Notes under the pieces: generated by a model | The model's input: the letters and a program-made list of their open reading frames with translations, nothing else | What the model was told of the DNA's origin: nothing | Databases searched by the model: none | Translations under genes and position numbers: made by a program | Shown here: positions 1 through 6,362 of the stretch, in pieces | Layout of the letters: the number at the start of each line of letters is the position of its first letter | Numbering within the stretch: position 1 is the stretch's first letter | Virus record (IMG/VR): IMGVR_UViG_3300044951_000251 | Location: 1-23,417 of that record | From: a virus | DNA: 23,417 nucleotides | Strand: one strand, 5' to 3'

Positions 1-25
1 TTTGTATTTTTAGAGGACGACCCAT
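1..25 (-). CDS. Start of a leftward gene, probably a virion protein (partial)
   Basis: Only eight codons lie in the window; they read MGRPLKIQ and run off the left edge. The start is well supported: ATG at 25-23 preceded by AAGGAG (39-34) at 8 nt spacing, and a late-promoter-like CATAAATA (123-116) further upstream. I recall similar MGRPL starts in structural proteins of marine T4-like phages, but eight residues cannot establish a function. Its leader of roughly 85 nt is much longer than those of the other late genes here. Confidence 0.6.
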
Positions 26-115
26 TTTGTTTTCTCCTTAAAGAAGTCCGATGCGGGTTCTAGCCGCTACGCAGAGGTCTTAAGCCTGCATAAAACGCAT
101 GATTGCGTTGACAAG

Positions 116-123
116 TATTTATG
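116..123 (-). promoter_or_regulatory. Late promoter-like CATAAATA
   Basis: On the minus strand the octamer reads CATAAATA, one base from the T4 late consensus TATAAATA. It points toward the partial gene starting at 25. Transcription would start about 6 nt downstream and give a leader of roughly 85 nt, which contains short inverted repeats (CGCA-ATCA-TGCG; GCGG...CCGC) before the AAGGAG site. Confidence 0.55.
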
Positions 124-157
124 AGCGATTGATATTTTTGCAGTGTCAACATAACAC

Positions 158-165
158 GTAAATAT
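158..165 (+). promoter_or_regulatory. Late promoter-like GTAAATAT abutting the start codon
   Basis: GTAAATAT lies 4 nt before the ATG at 170 (TAAATA core at 159-164, 5 nt before the ATG). There is no Shine-Dalgarno sequence between them. If used like a T4 late promoter, the transcript would begin at or near the start codon. It is divergent from the promoter at 123-116. Confidence 0.5.
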
Positions 166-169
166 TGTC

Positions 170-1330
170 ATGCAAAACACAGAACAACTTATTGCTCAAG
201 GCAATACCTACAGAGAACAACACCTGCCTGAACAGGCACTGCAACAGTACGCAACAGCAATGGCCACGGACAGAGGCTCATCGGGTGCGTTCAACAACTA
301 CGGCAATGTGTTAAGAGAGATAGGCGATCCTGTGGGTGCTGTTCCGTTTTTACAACGTGCCATTCAACTTGATCCAGCCAATGTAACACATCATTTTAAT
401 TTGTCAGTGGCTTACTTACTCAGTGGTGACTATGTACGTGGCTGGCCTGCCTATGAAGCACGGCATAATTTTGAACATTTAAAAGGTACAATTCCCAACT
501 ATCCTTGGCCTGTGTGGAACGGTGAAGATTTAACAGGTAAAACAATTTTTATTCGTGGCGAACAAGGCCACGGTGATATTATTCAGTTTGTGAGATTCAT
601 ACAGAACTTAAAAAACATTGGTGGCACAGTCACAGTGCAAGTGACCAACGGATTGATTCCGTTGATACAATCCAGTGAAATTGGCCGTGGAGTTCGGGTG
701 ATTGGTTATGCCGAAAATCCAGGTGATGTATTTGATTACTGGCTTCCCATAATGAGCTTGCCCGGCAAGTTAAACGTTCGTGTAGACAACTTGCCCACTG
801 TGATTCAATATCTAAATCCTGACCCTGCATTGGTTGCAGACTGGCGCAGGAATTTAGGTGTAAAGAATCGTCTACGAGTGGGCTTTGCCTGGTCAGGCCG
901 ACGTGACAGTTGGATCAATCAGCACAAGGCCATGCCGTTTGCGACCATGTTGAGCTTGATTCAATCACATGCAGATTACGAATGGTATAATTTACAAACT
1001 GACTGTACTACTGAGGAAGAAAAAGAACTAGTCTCAGCAGGAGTACGCTGTTTTCCAGGTGGTGTGAACTCGTTTGCTGACACTGCCGCATTGGTTACAA
1101 ATCTTGATGTGGTGGTGAGTGTGGACACTGCCACTGCACATCTTGCTGCCGCATTAGGCAAGCCCACTTGGATCATGCTGAACAACTATGCACCTTGCTG
1201 GCGCTGGCTGTTAAACAGAGACGACACGCCGTGGTATGCCACTGCAAGATTGTTCCGTCAACCCCAAATAGGTGACTGGGACACAGTGGTTGAACGAATC
1301 AAGTTACACTTGAAATTGTTTAAGATTTAA
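170..1330 (+). CDS. TPR protein with glycosyltransferase (GT9/OGT-like) C-terminal domain
   Basis: A 386-residue protein. Residues ~1-100 carry tetratricopeptide repeats (pattern NYGNVLREIGDPVGAVPFLQ followed by AIQLDP). A linker contains GEQGHGDIIQF, matching the GEQGLGD-type motif of bacterial TPR-linked glycosyltransferase-like proteins. The C-terminus has VSVDTATAHLAAALGKPTW and a WRWLLNRDD...PWY segment typical of the same family. Such proteins are thought to bind nucleotide sugars. In a phage, a role in decorating virion proteins or the host surface is possible, but that is inference. The gene stands alone on the plus strand beside the head module. A late-promoter-like motif sits directly before its ATG and no clear RBS is present. 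The family assignment is good; the substrate is unknown. Confidence 0.8.
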   Translation: MQNTEQLIAQGNTYREQHLPEQALQQYATAMATDRGSSGAFNNYGNVLREIGDPVGAVPFLQRAIQLDPANVTHHFNLSVAYLLSGDYVRGWPAYEARHNFEHLKGTIPNYPWPVWNGEDLTGKTIFIRGEQGHGDIIQFVRFIQNLKNIGGTVTVQVTNGLIPLIQSSEIGRGVRVIGYAENPGDVFDYWLPIMSLPGKLNVRVDNLPTVIQYLNPDPALVADWRRNLGVKNRLRVGFAWSGRRDSWINQHKAMPFATMLSLIQSHADYEWYNLQTDCTTEEEKELVSAGVRCFPGGVNSFADTAALVTNLDVVVSVDTATAHLAAALGKPTWIMLNNYAPCWRWLLNRDDTPWYATARLFRQPQIGDWDTVVERIKLHLKLFKI

Positions 1331-1454
1331 CAGGTTGCATTTGCACAGGCACAACAGGAGCAACAGGCTTAGGTTGTGGTAAACCCAAGGTTGTTCCCAC
1401 TGGACTCTCATGTTTCTCAGGAAATAAGCCTGAATATTTTATTTGGTTGATCAT
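1320..1454 (-). CDS. Small Pro/Val-rich ORF behind a perfect late promoter
   Basis: A 44-codon ORF with ATG at 1454, directly behind a perfect TATAAATA motif (1467-1460; only 5 nt from motif to ATG). The C-terminal half is rich in Pro, Val and Gln (PQPKPVAPVVPVQMQPVKS). Its last 11 nt overlap the 3' end of the convergent glycosyltransferase-like gene. No family recognised. The case for a real gene is the promoter spacing, which repeats that of other late genes here; the case against is its length and lack of a Shine-Dalgarno. A longer frame extends upstream to 1511, but that would read through the terminator, so I chose the ATG after the promoter. Confidence 0.45.
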   Translation of the reverse strand: MINQIKYSGLFPEKHESPVGTTLGLPQPKPVAPVVPVQMQPVKS

Positions 1455-1459
1455 ACCAA

Positions 1460-1467
1460 TATTTATA
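1460..1467 (-). promoter_or_regulatory. Perfect T4-type late promoter TATAAATA
   Basis: The minus strand reads TATAAATA exactly, just past the terminator that closes the gp23 operon and 5 nt before the ATG at 1454. It is the only exact match to the T4 late consensus that I found beside a gene start in the window. Confidence 0.6.
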
Positions 1468-1473
1468 CCCAAT

Positions 1474-1502
1474 AAAAAAGCACTCCGAGGAGTGCTTTTT
1501 TT
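1474..1502. terminator. Bidirectional intrinsic terminator after gp23
   Basis: Stem GCACTC/GAGTGC (1480-1485 and 1490-1495) with a CGAG tetraloop, flanked by six A on the left and seven T on the right. It can therefore terminate in both directions: gp23 transcripts from the right and the glycosyltransferase-like gene from the left. Confidence 0.9.
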
Positions 1503-1531
1503 CCTTCCCATCCCTGGGGTGGATTCTCTGA

Positions 1532-2728
1532 TTAGGAGAATGACAAGTTTTGAACAGCAATCTCGCCAACATAGTCAGCGGCGTTACCGAAAGAACTTGC
1601 AGTGTTTGTCAACTCTACGAAGCCATAACGAGTCATAAATGACACGACTGGTTCGAATGTTGATGGGTCAAGAACCACACCAGAACTCATTAGAGGAATG
1701 TATGGGCAATAGAATGCGGCAGCATCTGCCTCACTAGTACCTTTGTAGCCAACCAATACGTTAGCAGTGTCGCTAGCATAGGAGTTAACAAATACACGCA
1801 TAGCACCGTTCAATGTACCAACAAACTTGGTGTTTGTAGGTGCTTCGAATGTGCCTTCTGTTGTGCGAGCAAACGCAGAAGTAGTTGCACTTTGCAACAC
1901 TGTCAATGCGGCTGGTGAAACAACAGCCCAGTTACCTGCGCCACGACGTGTACGTTGGGCGATCAAGTTAGCTGTACGGTTGATCAACACTGCCAAAGCA
2001 GCGTGTTCGTCACCTACGAACGTAGCAGTACCAGAAACGGTAGCTTGGTTGTATGTGTACTCAACAGCAGCCAATGTGCTCAAACTCAAGAGAATCTCTT
2101 GGTCAATCTCAGCAGTGATCTCTTGTGCAAGAGCTGCCATGATTTCTGCTTCAACGTCAATACCATGCATGGCTTGTGCGTCTTGTGCAGATTCAAATGT
2201 CCAACGTGCTTGCAACTTACGTGTCTTGGCTTCAACTGCTTGCTTCAAGATTTGAACGGAAATTTGCTTGCCGCCGTTACCTTCAAGCGTTGCTGTGTTA
2301 GCGCCTGTGTAAGTTGATGTTGATGTTGTATCTTTGCCAACTGTAGAGTATGCAGTAGCAATAGTGAATGGACTCAATGCTTCTTGACCAGCTGTAACAC
2401 TAGTTGCGGCAGCTGAGTTGTCAGTCAAGCTGTTGGCGTAACGCACACGCAAGGTGTGGATTTGACCAACTGGACCTGTCATTGGCTGAACGCCTACCAA
2501 CTCGTTAGCAATAACTGTTGGCATTACACGACGGATAACTGGTAGAATCACACGGTTTAGTGTGGCGATGTTGCCAGATGCTGTGGAACCAGCACTTGCG
2601 TTTTCTTTCAAGTACTTACGTGTATTCTCAAGAATAACGTTCATACTAGTGCGCTTAGAACCATTTAGACCTTCGAGCAATGCTTCCTTGGTCTCGTCCC
2701 AGCGACCTTCTAATAATTGTTGTGACAT
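1532..2728 (-). CDS. 23: Major capsid protein gp23
   Basis: A 398-residue protein of the T4 gp23 family, which builds the capsid hexamers. Recognisable segments include ATLNRVILPVIRRVMPTVIA followed by LVGVQPMTGPVGQI and the DAQAMHGIDVEAE region. It is clearly shorter than T4 gp23 (521 residues), so loops or an insertion domain are missing. The N-terminus resembles a gp21-cleaved propeptide; LKE at residues 40-42 fits the protease's (L/I)xE preference, although the exact site is a guess. Start: ATG preceded by AAAGGAGA, a strong RBS. It is the last gene of the head operon, 18 nt after gp22, followed by the terminator at 1474-1502. T4 gp24 (vertex) does not follow. Confidence 0.96.
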   Translation of the reverse strand: MSQQLLEGRWDETKEALLEGLNGSKRTSMNVILENTRKYLKENASAGSTASGNIATLNRVILPVIRRVMPTVIANELVGVQPMTGPVGQIHTLRVRYANSLTDNSAAATSVTAGQEALSPFTIATAYSTVGKDTTSTSTYTGANTATLEGNGGKQISVQILKQAVEAKTRKLQARWTFESAQDAQAMHGIDVEAEIMAALAQEITAEIDQEILLSLSTLAAVEYTYNQATVSGTATFVGDEHAALAVLINRTANLIAQRTRRGAGNWAVVSPAALTVLQSATTSAFARTTEGTFEAPTNTKFVGTLNGAMRVFVNSYASDTANVLVGYKGTSEADAAAFYCPYIPLMSSGVVLDPSTFEPVVSFMTRYGFVELTNTASSFGNAADYVGEIAVQNLSFS

Positions 2729-2746
2729 TTAATGTCTCCTTTTTAA

Positions 2747-3847
2747 TTAATTTAACCCTGCCAAACGCTTGATGTCGATAACATTGCTAGATTCAGCACT
2801 GTCGTCTTCAATTTGGCTACGGGCAGATTTATCGCCGGTGACTGCTGACACGGATTCTGTAATCACTTTAGAGGCTTTTACAGAGCGGTCGGTTAGAACA
2901 GCCGGTAGATACTTTTCAAATGCGTTTTTCAAACGTGGAGTTTGGACGCTTTCGAGTAAATTACGCATGACATCTTGCTTCTCTTTGTTAAGAGGAGCCA
3001 GTAAATCGGCCAATGTGCTTTCACGCTCATTAGACTCTTTGATCATTCGTATTTCACGCTCTTTTGACTCATTAAGAACTTTTGCATTCCTAATAAGTTT
3101 GATGGCTTCTGCCAATTTTGCATCTTTGTTTGCAATTGTATCGTGTAATTTACGTACTTCTGCCTTCTCATTGAGATGAGTAGCACCAAATTCACTTGCA
3201 TATGCTTCAAAGATACGACGACCAAAATTGTTCTCGCGAGCAACTTTAATGTCTTCTTGTAATTGACTGAGTTCAGCCTTTAGATGACGGCTAACAGATT
3301 GGCTCATTTTCTGTGCAGATTCTGTTACGAAACGTGCTTTCAATGCTTCCAATTGGCCACGTGCTTCACGTACTAGACGAACTTTTGTTTCTACAACATC
3401 ACGTTTGTCAGTTGCGAATTCTTGAATTTCGCGAGCCAATGCATGAACAATAAAGCCTTCCAATTTCTGGAGTCCTTCATTGTGCTGCTTACGATCTTTA
3501 CGCAGTTCGCTAATTTCTTCAGCAAGTTTAGTAACCATAAAGTTGTTGAACTTTGTAGCACTTTCATTCATCTTGCCTTGGAACTTAACGCGATCTTCTA
3601 CCAATTGTGCTTTTTCGGCAGCAACGGCTTGAATTTGCGTAGTGAGACCTTCTGTTACCATACGATCTAGGGCTTCCACCATCACTGTTTTGTCATGTTC
3701 ATAGCGTTGTGCAAACTCTTCGCGGAGTTCTGCACGAGCCTGTTCACGAGCTTCAACCAGCTTGGCTTCCCAAGCTTCGTTGATCTCCTGGCGAGTTTCC
3801 TCGGTGATCAAGTCGCTATCTAGTAACGGTTTAATAGCATCTAACAT
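2747..3847 (-). CDS. 22: Prohead core scaffold gp22
   Basis: A 366-residue protein, mostly charged and strongly helical/coiled-coil (long Glu/Lys/Arg/Gln-rich heptads at ~20-285), fitting the T4 gp22 internal scaffold that gp23 assembles around and gp21 later degrades. The sequence LLESVQTPRLKNAFEKYLP near residues 300-320 is characteristic of this family in marine T4-likes. The C-terminus ends VIDIKRLAGLN. It starts 2 nt after the gp21 stop with a good RBS (AGGGAGGAATAAGC before ATG), so its translation is coupled to that of gp21. It lies between gp21 and gp23 as in T4. Confidence 0.92.
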   Translation of the reverse strand: MLDAIKPLLDSDLITEETRQEINEAWEAKLVEAREQARAELREEFAQRYEHDKTVMVEALDRMVTEGLTTQIQAVAAEKAQLVEDRVKFQGKMNESATKFNNFMVTKLAEEISELRKDRKQHNEGLQKLEGFIVHALAREIQEFATDKRDVVETKVRLVREARGQLEALKARFVTESAQKMSQSVSRHLKAELSQLQEDIKVARENNFGRRIFEAYASEFGATHLNEKAEVRKLHDTIANKDAKLAEAIKLIRNAKVLNESKEREIRMIKESNERESTLADLLAPLNKEKQDVMRNLLESVQTPRLKNAFEKYLPAVLTDRSVKASKVITESVSAVTGDKSARSQIEDDSAESSNVIDIKRLAGLN

Positions 3848-3849
3848 GC

Positions 3850-4497
3850 TTATTCCTCCCTAATTTTAAGATCTTTGATCAGCTTTACTACTTCACTTTT
3901 CAAATATCTTTGTACCTTGTTGTCCGCACCGGCTTCACGTGCTACTTCCAACAGTCTATGACCATACTTCATGTTCATGAGTCCTTCATAGATTGCTGTG
4001 GGATATGCATTTGGAGCACTGGGTTGTGCAACTACATCTACAGTGACGATTTCAAAATCACTGACATGTCCTGTTCTGTCGTCGACATTTCCTGACCCAC
4101 GACTTGAAACACCTAATCTAACACCGCTGTCCAACATGGTTTTAACCAGTTGTCCCATTGGCGTTGGTAATATCTTCAATTTTCCATAACCAATTGCACC
4201 GTCGCACCACATTTTATCAATCATGTGACTCACACGGTCTAGGTTAATCTTAAGATCATCTGGATGATCTACTTCTCCCAATACCGAATTGCCACTTTTA
4301 AGTTGTTCATTAATAGTGCCAACTGCTTTACGAATTTCGTGAGCAGGGTATATTCTTTCATTAGCATTGCGTTTATCACCTTCAATGCAAATTCCTTGCA
4401 TGTAAAGGGTTTTACCAGAACCATCCTGAGCATCCTCACTCAGCAGTTCGACCTGCGCTTGTGAGAATGTCAAGTGTTCTTGTAGGTAACGAGCCAT
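3850..4497 (-). CDS. 21: Prohead core protein protease gp21
   Basis: A 215-residue T4 gp21-type serine protease that matures the prohead by cutting gp22, gp23 and other core proteins. Visible motifs: GEVDHP with candidate catalytic His78; LGVSSRGSG with the nucleophile Ser at 131/132; and DFEIVTVDVVAQPSAPNA, the conserved segment after it. Length matches the T4 protein (212). It starts 6 nt after the acidic core gene and ends 2 nt before gp22, so it is part of one translationally coupled head operon. The RBS is weak (AAGAG), consistent with low, coupled expression. Confidence 0.95.
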   Translation of the reverse strand: MARYLQEHLTFSQAQVELLSEDAQDGSGKTLYMQGICIEGDKRNANERIYPAHEIRKAVGTINEQLKSGNSVLGEVDHPDDLKINLDRVSHMIDKMWCDGAIGYGKLKILPTPMGQLVKTMLDSGVRLGVSSRGSGNVDDRTGHVSDFEIVTVDVVAQPSAPNAYPTAIYEGLMNMKYGHRLLEVAREAGADNKVQRYLKSEVVKLIKDLKIREE

Positions 4498-4503
4498 AAT
4501 CTC

Positions 4504-5265
4504 TTATACTGGAGATTTAGTGTTTACGCCTGCAGCCTGTGTTGTCACTGGCTTTGGTGCGGCACCTTGTTTAGGACTTGTTGTCATGCCCATATCTTTT
4601 ACAGATGGAGCAGGACGGCCTTGTGCAGTGTCACCAGTCATCTTAACTGGGGAACCTTGCATACCTTTGGCACCTGAGTTCTGTGGTACTACACTTTTGG
4701 TGTTGGCACCGTCGTCGCCCATTTTAGCAGGAGCTACTTTGGACAAACTTACAGCTTCCATCATGCCCATTTCTGGCATAATTTCAGATGTGTCATCCAT
4801 TTCAATAGCGTCACCGCCAGCATCCATGTCAAATTCTTGTTCTTCTTCGCCACCTTCGCCGCCCATCATGGCTTCAAATTCAGCCATTAGTTCGTCTAAT
4901 TTGTCTTCTAGGTCAACTACGCGATCTTCAATATCGCCTTCGTTGTCATGGTCGCCTTCGATGTCTTTTGTTAAATCATCACCGGCTTCTTCTGCTTCGT
5001 CGTCAAACTCAGCATCCATGTCGTCTTCTTCGCTAAGACCTTCTTCTTCAGTTTCTACGTCGGTGATCAAATCGTCAGCAGCATCGCCGTCGTTTTCCAT
5101 GCCTTCGTCAACTTCTTCAGTAGTTAATTCTTCTTCTTCTTCTTCCATTAGACTTTCGTAGATTTCGCGCGATTTCTCAACAACGATATCATGGAAAAGT
5201 TCTTTAGCTTTTGCTTCTTCATCGTTAATTACGAATTCAATTAACTGTTCAAATTTTGATGTCAT
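4504..5265 (-). CDS. Acidic prohead core protein (gp67/gp68-like)
   Basis: A 253-residue protein. The N-terminus (FEQLIEFVINDEEAKAKELF, then HDIVVEKSREIYESL) looks like the start of T4 gp67/gp68 core proteins. Residues ~40-150 are extremely acidic with runs of Glu/Asp. The C-terminal ~90 residues are low in charge and rich in Pro, Gly, Thr, Gln and Lys. T4 gp67 is a small acidic core precursor cut by gp21; by position (between portal and protease) this gene fills the 67-68 slot. Strong RBS GGAGGAAACAAT before ATG. Its leader contains an 11-bp perfect hairpin and a TAAATA motif. It could also be called gp68-like; the class (prohead core) is secure, the number is not. Confidence 0.75.
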   Translation of the reverse strand: MTSKFEQLIEFVINDEEAKAKELFHDIVVEKSREIYESLMEEEEEELTTEEVDEGMENDGDAADDLITDVETEEEGLSEEDDMDAEFDDEAEEAGDDLTKDIEGDHDNEGDIEDRVVDLEDKLDELMAEFEAMMGGEGGEEEQEFDMDAGGDAIEMDDTSEIMPEMGMMEAVSLSKVAPAKMGDDGANTKSVVPQNSGAKGMQGSPVKMTGDTAQGRPAPSVKDMGMTTSPKQGAAPKPVTTQAAGVNTKSPV

Positions 5266-5293
5266 ATTGTTTCCTCCAAAGGTTATGGCTCAT

Positions 5294-5321
5294 GTTTACT
5301 ACTTACACAAAAGTAGTAAAC
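5294..5321. repeat. Perfect 11-bp inverted repeat in the core-protein leader
   Basis: GTTTACTACTT and AAGTAGTAAAC flank a 6-nt ACACAA loop. It lies between the TAAATA motif (5333-5328) and the RBS of the acidic core gene, and is not followed by a T-tract in either direction, so it is not a standard terminator. It may be an mRNA 5' stem protecting or processing the core-gene message, or a protein-binding site. Confidence 0.75.
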
Positions 5322-5327
5322 TGAGCA

Positions 5328-5333
5328 TATTTA
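5328..5333 (-). promoter_or_regulatory. Possible late promoter CTAAATAT upstream of the core gene
   Basis: The minus strand reads TCTAAATATG, sharing the TAAATA core with the other late-promoter-like motifs. It lies 62 nt before the core-protein ATG and 30 nt after the HNH stop, so it would restart transcription after the inserted nuclease gene. Confidence 0.4.
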
Positions 5334-5363
5334 GACGTCAAAACTGGTGAATTTGACTAGATT

Positions 5364-5396
5364 TTAAAGGCCTGGAGGGGCGGCCGGGGGAGCATA
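5364..5396 (-). repeat. Copy B of the duplicated gene tail (end of HNH gene)
   Basis: These 33 nt encode YAPPAAPPGL plus stop. Aligned with 6126-6158 they are identical at 25 of 33 positions; four differing codons are third-position synonymous, one (Leu CTT/TTA) is synonymous with two changes, and one changes Pro to Ala. This copy is probably the original 3' end of the gp67-like gene, displaced by the insertion. Confidence 0.7.
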
Positions 5397-6086
5397 CATC
5401 CATCCACTGAACTGTGGTGTATTACTTCGTATTCGCTGTCTTACAGTTGATATACTTATGCGATATTTTTTAGCAACGTCTAACACCAGTGGGTATTCTA
5501 TTCCATCAACTATAACAGGCTTAATTTTTGCTACGGCACCCAGTGAGAATTTTTTTCTTTGTTCTGATGCCCAGGCGTCATTGGCCCACAACGTTTTCAT
5601 ACTATTACTGTTAGCAGTCTTGTGTTTATTATTTGTTAGTATTGCCTGTTTACTTCTTCTTTCTTTTTCAACAGGTGTTGTTGCTGCCTTGCGCATAGTG
5701 GCTTTCATTTTTTCAGCCCACTCTTTGTTTTTCCAGCGATTAGTGTTACTATTGCTAATAACTATACTTCGTCTTTTCTTAAGTATCTCGTAAGTTTTGC
5801 TGTTTATTTTTGTGTAGCGGTTTTCTTGTCCGCGCTTCTTTTGGTGGCACATTGCCCAGAACGCATAGGCTAACTCGTCTGTTTGATATGCTTTCCATAG
5901 CATCCAATGGGCAACAAAATGCACTCTTGATGGGATTGATATTAAGTTATCAGGAGAATCTCTACCGCCCAGCGACTTAGGACAGATATGATGTATCTCA
6001 GGGTAATCTGATGTGTATGTGTAATGTTCTAATAATGATTTATATCTGTTAAGATACAACTCATTCACTGGTGTTGGTAGTCGCAT
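5364..6086 (-). CDS. HNH homing-type endonuclease ending in a gp67-like tail
   Basis: A 240-residue free-standing HNH nuclease. Residues ~28-65 hold the HNH core: EIHHICPKSLGGRDSPDNL, then a His in the RVHFVAHW helix. Residues ~115-175 look like NUMOD3-type DNA-binding helices (TNRWKNKEWAEKM; MKTLWANDAWASEQ). Residues ~190-231 resemble a NUMOD/IENR-type helix-turn-helix (VAKKYRISISTVRQRI followed by FSGWMY), which normally ends near the WxY. Here it continues into APPAAPPGL, almost the same as the end of the upstream gp67-like protein. The gene interrupts the otherwise T4-ordered head operon and has its own CATAAATA motif 6 nt before the ATG, inside a perfect palindrome. No Shine-Dalgarno seen. 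Homing activity is inferred from the family. Confidence 0.88.
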   Translation of the reverse strand: MRLPTPVNELYLNRYKSLLEHYTYTSDYPEIHHICPKSLGGRDSPDNLISIPSRVHFVAHWMLWKAYQTDELAYAFWAMCHQKKRGQENRYTKINSKTYEILKKRRSIVISNSNTNRWKNKEWAEKMKATMRKAATTPVEKERRSKQAILTNNKHKTANSNSMKTLWANDAWASEQRKKFSLGAVAKIKPVIVDGIEYPLVLDVAKKYRISISTVRQRIRSNTPQFSGWMYAPPAAPPGL

Positions 6087-6104
6087 AAATGTTATTTATG
6101 CGAC
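6080..6104. promoter_or_regulatory. Perfect 11-bp palindrome over the HNH promoter and start codon
   Basis: GTCGCATAAAT and ATTTATGCGAC flank a GTT spacer. The right arm plus spacer hold the minus-strand CATAAATA (6100-6093), and the left arm holds the HNH ATG (6086-6084). In RNA it could hide the start codon if transcription began further upstream; in DNA it could be an operator. T4 I-TevI is known to repress its own late promoter by binding an overlapping operator, which is a precedent for the second idea. Confidence 0.7.
6093..6100 (-). promoter_or_regulatory. Late promoter-like CATAAATA for the HNH gene
   Basis: The minus strand reads CATAAATA, 6 nt before the ATG at 6086, giving the same nearly leaderless layout as its neighbours. 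The same octamer precedes the gp67-like gene at 6362-6355. Confidence 0.55.
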
Positions 6105-6125
6105 GTATGCTATAACGAATATATA

Positions 6126-6158
6126 TTATAAGCCGGCAGGAGCGGCTGGTGGGGCATA
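6126..6158 (-). repeat. Copy A of the duplicated gene tail (end of gp67-like gene)
   Basis: Encodes YAPPAAPAGL plus stop. Paired with 5364-5396 (25 of 33 nt identical, nearly all differences synonymous). If the nuclease inserted here with its own replacement 3' end, this is the element-borne copy and the recoding would protect it from cutting. Confidence 0.7.
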
Positions 6159-6347
6159 CTGCTTACGGACATCTTTGAGCTTTTCTTTGTATTCAAAGCT
6201 ACGAACATCTTGCATCTGACGTAGCTTGCTCAATTGTCGCAATGTCAAACGAGTCTTACGCAGCTGATTCTTTTGAGGCTGACTGTTGTCTTGAGCAACA
6301 TCTTGGTAGCCTTCAGGTTCACGGTGGTAAAGTTCGTTTAAGATCAT
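6126..6347 (-). CDS. Small prohead core-type protein in the gp67 position
   Basis: A 73-residue, highly charged protein (MILNELYHREPEGYQDVAQD at the start, then a Lys/Arg/Gln-rich helix) ending KQYAPPAAPAGL. It lies directly after the portal gene, where T4 carries gene 67, and the acidic core gene follows after the HNH insertion. Unlike T4 gp67 it is basic rather than acidic, so the equivalence is positional only. ATG at 6347 follows a CATAAATA motif by 7 nt. The last 33 nt are repeated, recoded, at the end of the HNH gene, so the present 3' end may have arrived with the mobile element. Confidence 0.65.
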   Translation of the reverse strand: MILNELYHREPEGYQDVAQDNSQPQKNQLRKTRLTLRQLSKLRQMQDVRSFEYKEKLKDVRKQYAPPAAPAGL

Positions 6348-6354
6348 GATCTTT

Positions 6355-6362
6355 TATTTATG
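6355..6362 (-). promoter_or_regulatory. Late promoter-like CATAAATA overlapping the portal stop codon
   Basis: The minus-strand CATAAATA contains the TAA stop of the portal gene (6360-6358) and ends 7 nt before the ATG at 6347. A message started here would have almost no leader. Confidence 0.5.

Noticed and set aside
4520-5161. Long plus-strand frame of 213 codons rich in Ser/Pro opposite the acidic core gene
   Set aside because: It is the antisense shadow of Glu/Asp codon runs; no RBS or promoter and the minus-strand gene is certain.
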